DNA from: Spinacia oleracea
Taxonomy: Eukaryota; Streptophyta; Magnoliopsida; Caryophyllales; Amaranthaceae
Reading direction: 5' to 3'
NCBI RefSeq assembly: GCF_020520425.1
Contig: NC_079487.1
Location: forward strand, 105,062,141 to 105,126,140
DNA: 64,000 nucleotides
Positions within the stretch are counted from its first letter, which is position 1. Each line of letters opens with the position of its first letter. Position numbers and translations under genes: made by a program. The notes below the pieces were generated by a model. It did not search any database. It had not been told where the DNA came from and saw only the letters and a list, made by a program, of their open reading frames with translations. Shown in pieces: positions 63,258 to 64,000 of this stretch.

Positions 63258-64000
63258 CTACAGAAATCAACAAACATCAAGGACAATACACATAAACATC
63301 TATGGAGTACATGATAAAAATAATAATAATTTAGCACCTAAACCATGAAGGCTAAGAACCGCAAAATCCGCAAGACCAAAACATAAACTGTCATATGCAA
63401 CCTAATAATTTACAACTTCGAATTTACACAAGGAATGGAACAATACCAGAGGACAAGGAAGACTAGTTTGAAAGGAATTGAAACAGAAAAGATCACAGGA
63501 TACCATTTTTTCGATATGAATATTTTGATTGCTATTCACTGCGCATGTTGTTGGAGATGAGCAGACTTATTATTGGATAAAATAAAAACGAGTAAGCATA
63601 ATATACAAAAATGTTATTCCTAATGTCAACAGTTCAATATGTCCATTCACAATCAGCGTCTCCGAATGGACAATCTGTAGTAAACTGAATAAGACGTGTC
63701 TTTAAAACCTACAGTTATTCCCCACTACAACATCATGTATCCTTAGCATATTTCTTGAAGAAGAACGATATTGTTAATACAGATGGAAACTAAAAGCACC
63801 CAAAAGCTAATATGATATGAAACAGAAGGAATTGTCAGAAACAATAAATAAAAAAGGCCATTTGAAAGACAGCAGTAACACCTTTTCTAGGCACTCAAAT
63901 TTGTATAAAATCATAATCTTAGAAAACTTAAAACGAATAAAAGAGGGAACAGCATGGTTCCTGTCTTATTGTACAAGGGAGGACAATTTCAAATTCTCAA
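63258..64000 (-). other. 5' UTR/promoter region of NRPD2
   Basis: The sequence next to the ATG reads TTGATTTCTGTAG on the minus strand, a good acceptor, which fits a leader intron ending right at the start codon. A possible donor, ATGGTATCC, is near 63503. The rest is AT-rich, with nothing else recognised. Confidence 0.4.

Overview
This window is nuclear DNA of a flowering plant. The evidence is spliced genes with GT-AG introns, plant-only proteins (a Mediator 33 subunit, a WRKY factor, a FERONIA-type receptor kinase, the shared Pol IV/V second subunit), AT-rich spacers, and many small plant transposons. A core eudicot, perhaps of the order Caryophyllales, fits the gene sequences, but that is inference.

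Layout. 1-10553 (+) is the 3' three quarters of a MED33A/B (REF4/RFR1-like) gene; its first exons lie left of the window. It converges on a single-exon CrRLK1L receptor kinase (11769-14411, -). From 14.4 to 28.8 kb lies a repeat-rich spacer with a candidate six-exon minus-strand gene (16047-17015) that no long reading frame reveals, a small CACTA element, a long hairpin, two NLR resistance-gene relics, several Helitrons, a SINE, MITEs and two probable LTR fossils. Next come a complete 14-exon HIBCH-like acyl-CoA hydrolase (28887-36175, +), a two-exon F-box gene (37219-39100, -), a five-exon group I WRKY gene (40763-45666, -), LINE debris with trinucleotide repeats (47.2-48.4 kb), a seven-exon plastid UMP kinase (49085-53155, -), a spacer with nested transposons (53.2-56.9 kb) and a seven-coding-exon NRPD2/NRPE2 gene (56987-63257, -).

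The genes are not an operon; each is separately spliced and they serve unrelated jobs: transcription regulation (MED33, WRKY), cell-surface signalling (CrRLK1L), valine/branched acyl-CoA catabolism (HIBCH-like), protein turnover (F-box), plastid nucleotide supply (UMPK), and RNA-directed DNA methylation (NRPD2). The exon models for the HIBCH, F-box, WRKY, UMPK, NRPD2 and MED33 genes were joined by hand; every one keeps phase and gives an uninterrupted frame, which is strong internal support.

The least explained item is the small six-exon minus-strand gene near 16-17 kb. The rest of the novelty is in transposon structure: paired full/empty sites, insertions near splice sites, and duplications that run through target-site duplications.
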